Positions 6,397 through 13,371 of a DNA stretch of 14,062 nucleotides are shown in pieces. A program made the translations under genes and the position numbers. The notes under the pieces were generated by a model. It did no database searches and was not told where the DNA came from. It saw only the letters and a program-made list of their open reading frames with translations. This stretch comes from DTYU01 sp040757355 (GTDB taxonomy: Bacteria; Bacillota; Desulfotomaculia; Desulfotomaculales; Ammonificaceae). How positions within the stretch are numbered: position 1 is the stretch's first letter; each line of letters starts with the position of its first letter. The stretch spans positions 1 to 14,062 of the forward strand of contig JBFLWY010000052.1 in the NCBI GenBank assembly GCA_040757355.1, given 5' to 3'.

Positions 6397-8058
6397 TTGA
6401 AGGCAGGAAAGGTTCAGATAATACCGCTCGGGGGGCTCGGCGAGATAGGGAAGAATTCGATTGCGGTCCGTTATGGTGATGATATTCTGGTGGTGGACTG
6501 CGGGCTTATGTTTCCGGAAGACGAAATGCTGGGTATCGACGTAGTGATTCCGGACATGAGCTACCTGGTTGAGAACAAAAACCATGTACGGGCAATTGTT
6601 TTAACCCACGGTCACGAGGACCACATAGGTGCGCTCCCCTATGTACTGCCGCACTTCAGCGTCCCGATTTATGGAACCAGACTGACGCTCGGCCTGTTAG
6701 AGGGAAAGCTTGAGGAACACTTGCCCGGTTACCCGGCTGATCTGAGGGTTGTGCGTCCCCGGGACGTCGTAGAAATCGGACATTTTAAAGTCGAGTTCAT
6801 CCGTGTGTCGCACAGCATTCCGGATGCCGTTGCGGTTGCGCTGCACACCCCGATCGGGGTGATTCTACACTCTGGCGATTTTAAGGTCGATCACACACCG
6901 GTAGATGGAGAAATGTTTGACTTCCACCGGCTTGCGCAGTTGGGTGAAAAGGGCGTACTAGTGCTTATGTCGGACAGCACAAATGTAGAACGTCCGGGAT
7001 ACACCATGTCCGAACGAGTGGTCGGCGAGACCTTCGACGAGACGTTCAGGCACTCGCCCAGCCGGATTATCATCGCCACATTCGCTTCAAACATCCACCG
7101 TATACAGCAGGCGATACTGGTCGCACAGCGTTACGACAGGAAGGTCGCCATAGCGGGCCGGAGCATGGTTAATGTGGTGACTGTTGCGGAAAAGCTCGGG
7201 TACCTGAACATACCGTCAGGTACACTGGTTGAGCTTGAGGAAGCAAACCGTCTGCCGCGGCACAAGGTGGTCATTCTTACTACGGGGAGCCAGGGCGAGC
7301 CGATGTCGGCTCTCACAAGGATGGCTATGGCCGACCACAAACTGGTCGAAATCATCCCGGGCGATACAATTATCATCTCGGCGGTACCGATACCAGGTAA
7401 CGAAAAGCTGGTGGCGCGGGTTATCGATCAACTGTTCAAACGGGGAGCCGAGGTTCTTTATGAGGCGGTATCCGGGATTCATGTGTCCGGGCACCCAAGT
7501 CAGGAAGAACTGAAGCTGATGCTTAACCTTACGCGGCCGAAGTTTTTTATTCCTATCCACGGTGAGTACCGGATGCTGATGCAGCACGCGGAACTTGCGC
7601 GGGATATCGGTGTCAAGCCGGAGAATATCTTTGTGGCGGAGAATGGCCAGATAGTGGAGTTCAACAAGAGAAGCGGCCGTTTTGCCGGGCGGGTGACCGC
7701 GGGGCGTGTGCTGGTCGACGGTTTGGGCGTCGGTGATGTCGGGAATATAGTATTAAGGGACAGAAAACAGCTTGCAAAGGACGGCATCCTAATCGTGGTT
7801 CTGGCACTAAGCCAGGAGTCCGGGCAGGTTGTTGCGGGACCGGACATCATTTCGCGCGGTTTCGTGTACGTACGCGAAGCAGAACAACTGCTTGAAGAGG
7901 CCAAGGAGCAGGTCAAGGCAGCGCTCGACCGGTGCAGTGAGCGGGGAACTACGGAGTGGGCCAGTATCAAGGCCCAGGTACGTGATGTTCTGGGCCGGTT
8001 TCTGTATGAGCGCACCAAGCGCCGGCCGATGATTCTACCTATTATTATGGAGGTATAG
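6397..8058 (+). CDS. rnj: Ribonuclease J
   Basis: RNase J is the metallo-beta-lactamase/beta-CASP ribonuclease of Gram-positives, with 5'-3' exonuclease and endonuclease activity in mRNA turnover and rRNA maturation. The 553-residue product has normal family length. The zinc-binding motif THGHEDHIG gives H71, H73, D75 and H76; further ligands are H139 (VSHSIPD) and D161 (HSGDFKVD). The beta-CASP region includes ATFASNIHRIQQ, GRSMVNV and TTGSQGEPM, then SGHPSQEEL and PIHGEYR. The C-terminal domain (about 450-553) is present. The TTG at 6397 is used; GGAGG (6381-6385) lies 11 bp upstream. It follows speB by 30 bp with no terminator between, so it is probably part of the polyamine operon. Only one copy is visible, so J1 and J2 cannot be told apart. 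Confidence 0.95.
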   Translation: MKAGKVQIIPLGGLGEIGKNSIAVRYGDDILVVDCGLMFPEDEMLGIDVVIPDMSYLVENKNHVRAIVLTHGHEDHIGALPYVLPHFSVPIYGTRLTLGLLEGKLEEHLPGYPADLRVVRPRDVVEIGHFKVEFIRVSHSIPDAVAVALHTPIGVILHSGDFKVDHTPVDGEMFDFHRLAQLGEKGVLVLMSDSTNVERPGYTMSERVVGETFDETFRHSPSRIIIATFASNIHRIQQAILVAQRYDRKVAIAGRSMVNVVTVAEKLGYLNIPSGTLVELEEANRLPRHKVVILTTGSQGEPMSALTRMAMADHKLVEIIPGDTIIISAVPIPGNEKLVARVIDQLFKRGAEVLYEAVSGIHVSGHPSQEELKLMLNLTRPKFFIPIHGEYRMLMQHAELARDIGVKPENIFVAENGQIVEFNKRSGRFAGRVTAGRVLVDGLGVGDVGNIVLRDRKQLAKDGILIVVLALSQESGQVVAGPDIISRGFVYVREAEQLLEEAKEQVKAALDRCSERGTTEWASIKAQVRDVLGRFLYERTKRRPMILPIIMEV

Positions 8059-8060
8059 AG

Positions 8061-8240
8061 TTGGGCTCGGATGGAAGAAAACCCGGTCTAAAAGCTCGGT
8101 TGAAACTGCGCGGTGGTTTTATACTCGCCACCATCGTTTTAGGAATCATTGATTTGCTATTCTATCGGCTGCCGCGTGTGCTGCCCTTTCGCCGCCGGAA
8201 AAAACCTGTCGGCCGGATGGTTTTCAAGGTGCGTGATTGA
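8061..8240 (+). CDS. 59-residue single-pass membrane peptide, coupled to rnj
   Basis: A short frame opens with TTG at 8061, only 2 bp after the rnj stop, and ends with TGA at 8238-8240. A good ribosome binding site GGAGGT (8049-8054) lies inside the last codons of rnj, 6 bp before the TTG. The product has a basic N-terminus (GRKPGLKARLKLR), one hydrophobic helix at about residues 19-35 (GFILATIVLGIIDLLFY), and a strongly basic C-terminal tail with RRRKK, so a single-pass membrane protein with cationic ends is predicted. I do not recognise a family. The coupled start, the binding site and the coherent topology argue for a real gene even though it is very short. A link to RNase J localisation is speculation from position. 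Confidence 0.65.
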   Translation: MGSDGRKPGLKARLKLRGGFILATIVLGIIDLLFYRLPRVLPFRRRKKPVGRMVFKVRD

Positions 8241-8255
8241 CTTTTGGCAACTGAA

Positions 8256-8289
8256 TTAAAAATAAGGCACCCCGGTTTCCCCGGGGCGC
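8256..8289 (-). terminator. Intrinsic terminator of hsp20
   Basis: CCCCGG (8270-8275) pairs with CCGGGG (8281-8286), extended by a GC pair beyond a mismatch. On the minus strand it is followed by a T-rich run (A-rich 8256-8265 on plus). It lies 5 bp after the hsp20 stop codon. The plus side lacks a T-run, so the convergent rnj transcript is not obviously stopped here. Confidence 0.8.
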
Positions 8290-8293
8290 TCTG

Positions 8294-8734
8294 TTAGTCT
8301 GGGATAATCTCAATCTGGTCTGAACGGGCCTCCGTTGCCTTCGGAATTACCACTTCAAGTACACCGTTCTTGAACGAAGCCTTGGCTTTTTCTCGCTGTA
8401 CCGTCACGGGGAGTGCCACTGTGCGCGAAAAACTGCCGAAGGCCCGTTCGCTGCGGTAGTAGTTCTTCTCCTTGACTTCTTCCTCGCGTCTTGTCTCCCC
8501 CCGGATAGTTACCTCGTCGTCGGTCACGAGAACCTTAACGTTGTTCTTATCCACTCCGGGGAGATCCACCTTGACTACAACGTTACCCTCTTTTTCGAAA
8601 ACATCAACCGCCGGAAGCCACGCTCCCATCTGCTCTTCCTTGAAGAGCTTCGGGAATTTGCCAAGCATTTTTTCCATAGATTCACGCATTTCGCGAAGTT
8701 CACGCCACGGGTCCCATGGTAACAGGTACGGCAT
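8294..8734 (-). CDS. hsp20: Hsp20/alpha-crystallin small heat-shock protein
   Basis: Small heat-shock proteins bind unfolding proteins without ATP and hold them for refolding. This 146-residue cytoplasmic protein has an amphipathic N-terminal arm (WDPWRELREMRESMEKML), the alpha-crystallin domain from about residue 39 (WLPAVDVFEKEGNVVVKVDLPGV) to about 131, the diagnostic AKASFKNGVLEVVIP (117-131), and the C-terminal I-x-I motif (IEI, 141-143) used in oligomer assembly. The ATG at 8732-8734 is preferred; the slightly longer GTG reading falls inside the AGGAGGTG binding site (8741-8748). It has its own promoter (8773-8800) with a perfect TTGACA and its own terminator. No CIRCE (HrcA) operator is visible around the promoter, so heat control, if any, must use another signal. 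Confidence 0.95.
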   Translation of the reverse strand: MPYLLPWDPWRELREMRESMEKMLGKFPKLFKEEQMGAWLPAVDVFEKEGNVVVKVDLPGVDKNNVKVLVTDDEVTIRGETRREEEVKEKNYYRSERAFGSFSRTVALPVTVQREKAKASFKNGVLEVVIPKATEARSDQIEIIPD

Positions 8735-8772
8735 CAGCAACACCTCCTTAGTGTAAAAATTATTCTACTGAT

Positions 8773-8800
8773 ATTGTACATTAGTTCACAAATATGTCAA
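8773..8800 (-). promoter_or_regulatory. Sigma-A promoter of hsp20
   Basis: On the minus strand a perfect -35 TTGACA (8795-8800), a 16-nt spacer and a -10 TACAAT (8773-8778, 5 of 6). The spacer holds an imperfect inverted repeat with TTGT/ACAA ends, and the octamer TAGTTCAC (plus strand 8782-8789) that recurs in the palindrome at 9222-9239. Confidence 0.75.
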
Positions 8801-8827
8801 GATTTTTTGGAAAAATTTCGATGAAAA

Positions 8828-9091
8828 TTAAAGCAGACCTGCCCCGGTGATTCGTTCATAAGCAAACTCACGGGCGGCTTTCTGTTCGCTTTCCGTTAAG
8901 TCTTTCAGGCGCATGAGGTCCGGACCCAGTCTGGCAAGGAAAATTCCCTTACCGTTTGTTTCGACAACAAGGTAGAGGTGGTCCTTTTCACTTATCTGAA
9001 AGGCGTAGTCGCCTTTGCGTATGGCAAAGACCGGGATGGTGTCCCGGTTTGAATTAAAGTTCTCGACCGCTTCCTTAATCGTGATTTTCAT
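8828..9091 (-). CDS. Unidentified 87-residue protein
   Basis: I do not recognise this protein. It starts MKITIKEAVENFNSN, is predicted to have a central set of beta strands (IPVFAIRKGDYAFQI, HLYLVVETNGKGIFLARL) and a helical C-terminal part (TESEQKAAREFAYERI). There is no signal peptide, membrane segment or cysteine, so it is a small soluble cytoplasmic alpha/beta protein. The ATG at 9089-9091 has AAGGAGG about 8 bp upstream, and a good promoter lies at 9134-9162. No strong terminator separates it from hsp20, which is 93 bp downstream on the same strand, so partial co-transcription with hsp20 is possible. A role in stress response is not supported by the sequence itself. Confidence 0.8.
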   Translation of the reverse strand: MKITIKEAVENFNSNRDTIPVFAIRKGDYAFQISEKDHLYLVVETNGKGIFLARLGPDLMRLKDLTESEQKAAREFAYERITGAGLL

Positions 9092-9133
9092 TATTAAGCC
9101 TCCTTGCTGCGAAAATATTGTGTTTCTTTATAA

Positions 9134-9162
9134 ATTTTATCCGGTCGTTTTCTTCCTGTCAC
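9134..9162 (-). promoter_or_regulatory. Promoter of the 87-residue gene
   Basis: On the minus strand GTGACA (9157-9162, 5 of 6), a 17-nt spacer and TAAAAT (9134-9139, 5 of 6). The -35 is overlapped by the perfect inverted repeat at 9153-9168. Confidence 0.65.
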
Positions 9163-9168
9163 CAGGAA
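9153..9168. promoter_or_regulatory. Operator-like inverted repeat over a -35 box
   Basis: TTCCTG (9153-9158) and CAGGAA (9163-9168) are perfect reverse complements around TCAC. The palindrome covers the -35 box of the promoter at 9134-9162, the position expected for a repressor site. The regulator is unknown. Confidence 0.45.
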
Positions 9169-9221
9169 AATAGGACTTACACGGATAATTACTTATATGC
9201 ATTTAGGTAGCAGTAAAAAAA

Positions 9222-9239
9222 TAGTGAAATAGTTCACTA
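9222..9239. promoter_or_regulatory. Perfect 7-bp inverted repeat upstream of the transglycosylase gene
   Basis: TAGTGAA (9222-9228) and TTCACTA (9233-9239) are perfect reverse complements around ATAG, in an AT-rich stretch 60 bp before the transglycosylase start. The arms are AT-rich and no T-run follows, so a protein-binding operator is more likely than a terminator. Confidence 0.45.
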
Positions 9240-9299
9240 AATCATTAAAAATAAGGCTGGCCGATATTTAAGTGCGGCCCGATGCATTGGGGTGAGAAA

Positions 9300-9953
9300 G
9301 TGAAGATAACCTGGAGGCCCGAAAGTCGGTTTAAAGGCAGCATGGCACGGGGTACTGAAAAGAACCGGTTTAAGGATGCGCTGGTCGCTGCCTCGCGCGA
9401 CTCATCCGGATTTGACCATATATTCGCTGCCGCGGCTTCACGCTTTGGGGTCCGCGTAGAATTGCTCAAGGCGGTCGCCAGAGCGGAATCCGGTTTTAAT
9501 CCCAGGGCGGTATCTAAAGCCGGGGCGCAAGGAATCATGCAACTGATGCCGGGAACAGCGCGCGCGTTGGGGGTACGTAACCCTTTTGACCCGGTGGAAA
9601 ACATCTTTGCCGGCGCGGCATACCTGCGGTCTCTCTTGGATCGTTTCGGCGGCAACGAGGTTTTAGCGCTGGCGGGGTACAATGCGGGCCCGGGAGCGGT
9701 GGAGCGCGCAGGAGGGGTCCCGCCTTATCCGGAAACGGAAGCCTACGTGAAGCGGGTACTCGGGTTTTGCGGCAGGACAGCGGGCGCGCCTGACGTAGCT
9801 GCCGTGGTTCCCGTTGAACAGCCTCCAACGCCTTCGATTCCTGAGAATTCGACCGAAGAAATAAAGAAAGTCCTCGGGGCTATGGCACTGATGTGGCGGT
9901 ACGCCATGGCCGAATACCTGCTGAACGCGGGCGCGGAAGAAGATCAAACGTAG
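9300..9953 (+). CDS. Lytic transglycosylase (SLT family), no signal peptide
   Basis: The 217-residue protein carries an SLT/lysozyme-like domain that cleaves peptidoglycan glycan strands with formation of 1,6-anhydromuramic acid. The domain spans about residues 38-155: ARAESGFNPRAVSKAGAQG contains the catalytic glutamate (E63 from the GTG start), followed by IMQLMPGTARALG, the NPFDP segment, and the LALAGYNAGPGAV motif. The N-terminal 35 residues are charged, with no signal peptide or membrane segment. The C-terminal about 50 residues form a Pro-rich linker and a helix (EEIKKVLGAMALMWRYAMAEYL). The GTG at 9300 is preferred because GGGGTGA lies just upstream; the ATG at 9282 has no site. How the enzyme reaches the wall is unclear. 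Export through a flagellar-type system or by lysis is possible; neither is shown here. Confidence 0.88.
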   Translation: MKITWRPESRFKGSMARGTEKNRFKDALVAASRDSSGFDHIFAAAASRFGVRVELLKAVARAESGFNPRAVSKAGAQGIMQLMPGTARALGVRNPFDPVENIFAGAAYLRSLLDRFGGNEVLALAGYNAGPGAVERAGGVPPYPETEAYVKRVLGFCGRTAGAPDVAAVVPVEQPPTPSIPENSTEEIKKVLGAMALMWRYAMAEYLLNAGAEEDQT

Positions 9954-10255
9954 CAAATCCCAGTGTATTAAACTCAACTTTCGCACTTGACTTGCAGCTC
10001 AGCCACACCGGTATCAAATCCCATGATCTGTTATAAAGAAGTTTCTTGCGGGGTTATTATAATGGCACAATAAGGTTAGCGTAAAGAAGTCATACAGATT
10101 TTCCACACGGTCCTAATTCAGGCTGGACAAGGGAACTGTGGCGTTTGACATCCACTTTTAAGCGTAATTTGTAAGCTCGCCATAGAAGAGAGAATTTAGT
10201 ACGATTTTTCAGGAACCCGTCTTTGGCCTGCTGAAGCCTGTAAAGGAGGAAGACT
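9954..10255 (+). other. 302-bp intergenic leader region before the SLH glycosidase gene
   Basis: No gene is visible. A TATAAT sits at 10058-10063, but without a convincing -35. If used, it gives a leader of roughly 185 nt. A TTGACA at 10145-10150 has no acceptable -10. CCACA (10102-10106) can pair with TGTGG (10137-10141), with inner GTCC/GGAC, so some leader folding is possible, but I match no known riboswitch. AGGAGG lies just before the TTG start at 10256. Confidence 0.35.
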
Positions 10256-12877
10256 TTGAAGTCAACAGTACTTAAGCACATTTGCCGTATACTGTTATTC
10301 ACGGTTCTTGTGTGTGTTTTTCTGCAGGGACAAGCACTTGCTTATACAGTGCTTGGAGAGGCGGTATACGAAGAACCGGTTACGGCCGGAGTGACATTTA
10401 AAGAAATCCGCCAGGATACCACCGATGGTAAGCTGCGGGTATATGTTCTGGTCGTGGATCTCCGCCACCCTTACATACGAGTTGAAACCCTGATCGGGGC
10501 AGACAGCGTTAGCTTCGGCGGTACTCAGACCGTCCGGGAGATGGCGGAGCGGGCGGGAGCGGTGGCCGCGTTGAACGGCGATTTCTTTCACCTCAAAGAA
10601 GGAAAGCACCCGCTCGGGATGACCTTTCAGAACGGGGAGCTGTTGACAAGCCCGATGCTGCGCAATGATTACCACTCGTTCGCGCTGCTGAAGGACGGGA
10701 GCCCGGCAATCGACCTTTTCAGTTTTTCGGGCGAGGTTATCGCACCAAACGGCCTTTCTTTTTATCCTCTCGGCGGAATAAACAAGCCGTCTTATCAGGC
10801 TGTTGTGGACGGGACCCCGGTAAACTCGGACGTGGATGCATTACAGATGTACACTACAGCTTGGGGGCCGGAAAGCAGGGGCGTAACACCGGACCTGCCG
10901 GATGTCGTCGAGGTGGTCGTGAAAAACAATGCCATCGAGGAAATACGCATAAACCAACCCGGGACCGCCATCCCTGCCGACGGTTATGTATTGCGCGCAC
11001 ACGGGATGGCGGCTGCCTTTATTCTGGACAACTTTCAGGTTGGCGATCCGGTTAATGTCCGCTATAATGTTCAGCCGTACGACAAGGAGGTTCGGTCGGC
11101 GGTTGGAGGACAGGCACTTCTTGTGAAAGACGGGCGGCGGGTGGAACCTTTCAGCCAGAACATCAGGGGAAAGGCCGCCCGTTCGGCTGCAGGCTTATCC
11201 AAGGACGGCCGAACGCTGTACCTGGTAGGGGTTGAACAGAGCGCCGGGAGCAGGGGCATGACTCAGGAGGAACTGGCGGATTTCCTTGCAGGAAGGCTCG
11301 GGGTTTGGCGGGCGATTAACCTTGACGGGGGCGGGTCCACCAGCGTCGTGGCGCGGCCGCTGGGAGAAACCCAGCCGGTCATGGTGAACACCCCCGCAAA
11401 GGGATCGGCAAGACGCGTACCTAACGCGTTGGGCGTCTTCAGCACTGCGCCGAAGGGGGAGTTGTCGGGACTGGTTATAAGGGGCCAGCAGGAGATTCTT
11501 GCGGGAATACCATATAAATACCGGGCATATGGTTATGACCAATACTATAATCCTTATCCCGTTGATGCAGGAAAGGTAGTCTGGCAGGTGGAACAAGGGT
11601 CCGGCGGTTTTGAGGGAGATGTCTTGACGGCCGGTGCGGGCGGTACGCTGCAGGTTACTGCTAAAACCGGCGGGGCTAAGGGCACGATTACATTAAGGGT
11701 CATAGGACCGGAAGACATGGCTGCCCTGGAAGTAAGCCCGGAACACATTGCGCTTGAACCGGGGGGACAGGTAAAACTGATTGCGCAGGTCAGGGGAAAA
11801 GACGGGCGACAATGGGCCTTGCAGCCCGAGTACGTTAACTGGGAGGTACAGGGGGACGCAGGGGAAATACGTAATGGGGTATTCTACGCTGAGGACGGTA
11901 TCGCCGCAGGCAAAATAATTGCCCGTTTTAACCGGTTGGAGACGGCGATTCCGGTGGAAGTGGCTCCGGGGGACCAAAAGTATCTCTGGACAGAACCTGA
12001 AGGCACAGAGGCACAGGAAGGAAGGTTTGAAGTCAGGATCGTACCGGGGACCTTTACAGAGCGCACAGGACTGCGGGTGGAAAACCTGGCCGCGCCGGCA
12101 GACTTACCGGAAGGTTACCGGTATCTTGACGGCCTGTCGCTGACCCCGCACAGGCAGCCGTCAGCGGAGGCGGGTTGTCTGTTGCGCTGGCCGCTGAACG
12201 GTCAGGCGGAAAGTAAAGTGGTCTTCATGCTTCGTACCAAAGGTAATTGGGTTAAGCAGCCGGCAGCGGATAGCGGCGACGGGTACGTGACCGCGCGGGT
12301 CAACGGGTTTGGGGAAATTGCGGTTACGCTGATTGAGAGTGAGCAGGCGGAACCCACCGACATTCACGAACACTGGTCACGGCCTGCAGCGTTGTCGCTT
12401 CACGCACGCGGTATTATGAACGGTTTCCCGGACGGCACCTTTAGGCCGGAGGCCGCAGTGACAAGGGCGCAATTTGCTGCAATCCTGGCAAATGCCTTTG
12501 GGTGGCATGACTCCGGTGAAGACGCGCTTGAATTTAAAGATAAGATACCCGCCTGGGCGGAACCCGGTATTCGCGCTGCGGCAGCACGTGGAATTGTGTC
12601 CGGTTACCCGGACGGCCGTTTTTTGCCGGATAAGCCGATTACACGGACCGAAATGGCGGTTATGATCGACAGGGCTCTAAAGCTTGGGGAAGGTGAAAGC
12701 CCGGTTTTCCAGGATGCAGGAAAGGTCCCGGGTTGGGCCGCAGCAGCGGTTGAGCGGGCAGCGGCGGCGAACATAATGCAGGGTGCCGGCGGGTATTTTC
12801 GACCGCTGGCAACAGCTACGCGGGGGGAAACCGCAGCCCTGATAAAGAAAGCACTCGGGTATTGGACCCGGTGGTAA
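10256..12877 (+). CDS. Secreted phosphodiester glycosidase (NAGPA-type) with three SLH repeats
   Basis: This is an 873-residue cell-surface enzyme. A classic signal peptide (basic KSTVLKHICR, hydrophobic core, cleavage after QALA at residue 29) directs export. Residues about 45-400 form a NAGPA/phosphodiester glycosidase domain, with AALNGDFF (N107, D109) and INLDGGGST (N355-S361) as family landmarks. Relatives remove GlcNAc from phosphodiesters or process wall and exopolysaccharide sugars. Residues about 405-570 look like two bacterial Ig-like domains, and 570-700 is a further beta-rich region. Three SLH repeats follow at about 702-750 (GIMNGFPDGTFRPEAAVTRA), 760-810 (GIVSGYPDGRFLPDKPITRT) and 818-873; these bind pyruvylated secondary wall polymer and hold the protein in the S-layer. 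The TTG start has AGGAGG upstream and gives a complete signal peptide. A bidirectional terminator follows. The substrate is not known. Confidence 0.92.
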   Translation: MKSTVLKHICRILLFTVLVCVFLQGQALAYTVLGEAVYEEPVTAGVTFKEIRQDTTDGKLRVYVLVVDLRHPYIRVETLIGADSVSFGGTQTVREMAERAGAVAALNGDFFHLKEGKHPLGMTFQNGELLTSPMLRNDYHSFALLKDGSPAIDLFSFSGEVIAPNGLSFYPLGGINKPSYQAVVDGTPVNSDVDALQMYTTAWGPESRGVTPDLPDVVEVVVKNNAIEEIRINQPGTAIPADGYVLRAHGMAAAFILDNFQVGDPVNVRYNVQPYDKEVRSAVGGQALLVKDGRRVEPFSQNIRGKAARSAAGLSKDGRTLYLVGVEQSAGSRGMTQEELADFLAGRLGVWRAINLDGGGSTSVVARPLGETQPVMVNTPAKGSARRVPNALGVFSTAPKGELSGLVIRGQQEILAGIPYKYRAYGYDQYYNPYPVDAGKVVWQVEQGSGGFEGDVLTAGAGGTLQVTAKTGGAKGTITLRVIGPEDMAALEVSPEHIALEPGGQVKLIAQVRGKDGRQWALQPEYVNWEVQGDAGEIRNGVFYAEDGIAAGKIIARFNRLETAIPVEVAPGDQKYLWTEPEGTEAQEGRFEVRIVPGTFTERTGLRVENLAAPADLPEGYRYLDGLSLTPHRQPSAEAGCLLRWPLNGQAESKVVFMLRTKGNWVKQPAADSGDGYVTARVNGFGEIAVTLIESEQAEPTDIHEHWSRPAALSLHARGIMNGFPDGTFRPEAAVTRAQFAAILANAFGWHDSGEDALEFKDKIPAWAEPGIRAAAARGIVSGYPDGRFLPDKPITRTEMAVMIDRALKLGEGESPVFQDAGKVPGWAAAAVERAAAANIMQGAGGYFRPLATATRGETAALIKKALGYWTRW

Positions 12878-12911
12878 GACACTTAAAAACACATACAATA
12901 ACAAACAAGAG

Positions 12912-12939
12912 AAAAAAGGCGGGTTACTCCCGCCCTTTT
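12912..12939. terminator. Bidirectional intrinsic terminator between convergent genes
   Basis: GGCGGG (12918-12923), loop TTACT, CCCGCC (12929-12934). It is flanked by A6 at 12912-12917 (T6 on the minus strand) and T4 at 12936-12939 on the plus strand. It lies between the SLH glycosidase stop (12877) and the zinc-ribbon stop (12961), which converge. Confidence 0.9.
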
Positions 12940-12960
12940 CATCTCCTGGTTGGCAGTAAA

Positions 12961-13254
12961 TTACCAACGACCCTTAGACTGGAAACAGTCCTTGCAGTAC
13001 ACAGGCCTGTCGCTGCTGGGACGGAACGGCACTTCTGCCATATTACCGCAGCTTGCACAGACGGCCTGGTGCATTTCGCGGGGCCTGCGCCCGTTACCGC
13101 TGCTGTTACGATGCTTCCGGGCCGCGCGGCAACCGGGGCAGCGAACGGGCTCATTCTCGAAGCCTTTTGTGGCATAGAACTCTTGCTCACCGGCTGAGAA
13201 TACAAAAATCTCCCCGCAATCGCGGCAGGTCAGGTGTTTATCCTGGTACACCAT
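12961..13254 (-). CDS. Small zinc-ribbon protein with four CxxC motifs
   Basis: The 97-residue protein has four CxxC pairs: C10/C13, C39/C42, C66/C69 and C87/C90. The first two pairs make one zinc ribbon (LTCRDCGEIFVF ... PVRCPGCRAARK) and the last two a second (AVCASCGNMAEVPF ... PVYCKDCF), joined by a basic linker rich in Arg and Asn. Such double-ribbon proteins are common in Firmicutes and Chloroflexi and are annotated as probable zinc-ribbon or CxxC proteins; the function is not established, with nucleic-acid or protein contacts suspected from the basic linker. The ATG at 13252-13254 has AAGGAGG 5 bp upstream. That binding site and all bases up to the start codon lie inside a long hairpin (13255-13313), so translation is probably controlled at the RNA level. 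A promoter is predicted at 13372-13400. It ends at a shared terminator. Confidence 0.88.
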   Translation of the reverse strand: MVYQDKHLTCRDCGEIFVFSAGEQEFYATKGFENEPVRCPGCRAARKHRNSSGNGRRPREMHQAVCASCGNMAEVPFRPSSDRPVYCKDCFQSKGRW

Positions 13255-13313
13255 TGAAACCTCCTTCTCTTAAAGGATTCCCCTACTTGGGTGGCTTAAG
13301 AGCGGAGGTTTCA
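13255..13313 (-). promoter_or_regulatory. Structured mRNA leader hiding the zinc-ribbon ribosome binding site
   Basis: On the minus strand TGAAACCTCC (13304-13313) pairs perfectly over 10 bp with GGAGGTTTCA (13255-13264), which contains the ribosome binding site and ends exactly at the ATG. After a 1/2-nt internal loop a second 7-bp helix forms (CTCTTAA 13267-13273 with TTAAGAG 13296-13302, plus strand), capped by a 22-nt loop holding a small CCC/GGG hairpin. A rival hairpin, TTCAG/CTGAA, uses plus-strand 13310-13314 and 13323-13327 and shares four bases with the long stem. I see 17 designed-looking base pairs; the ligand or trigger is unknown. Confidence 0.7.
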
Positions 13314-13371
13314 GTTTTAGGTCTGAACTTGCCCGTTTCAAAAGCCATCTTCATCCGTGAGGGTTAATGAT

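Noticed and set aside
7500..8018. 172-codon minus-strand frame inside rnj
   Set aside because: It is an antisense shadow with a Ser/Arg/Thr-rich composition; rnj is intact and family-conserved over the same bases.
8256..8289. Terminator for the rnj operon on the plus strand
   Set aside because: The hairpin has its T-run only on the minus strand; on the plus strand it is followed by GCTCTGTTAG, which would not support intrinsic termination.
8773..8827. CIRCE (HrcA) or CtsR operator at hsp20
   Set aside because: No TTAGCACTC/GAGTGCTAA pair and no tandem CtsR heptads are present; only an imperfect short palindrome is visible.
10145..10173. Promoter based on the perfect TTGACA at 10145-10150
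   Set aside because: No acceptable -10 element occurs 16-18 bp downstream (TTTGTA or TTGTAA only).
12862..13197. 111-codon plus-strand frame after the SLH gene
   Set aside because: It runs through a bidirectional terminator and lies opposite the zinc-ribbon gene, whose CxxC motifs and ribosome binding site clearly define the coding strand.
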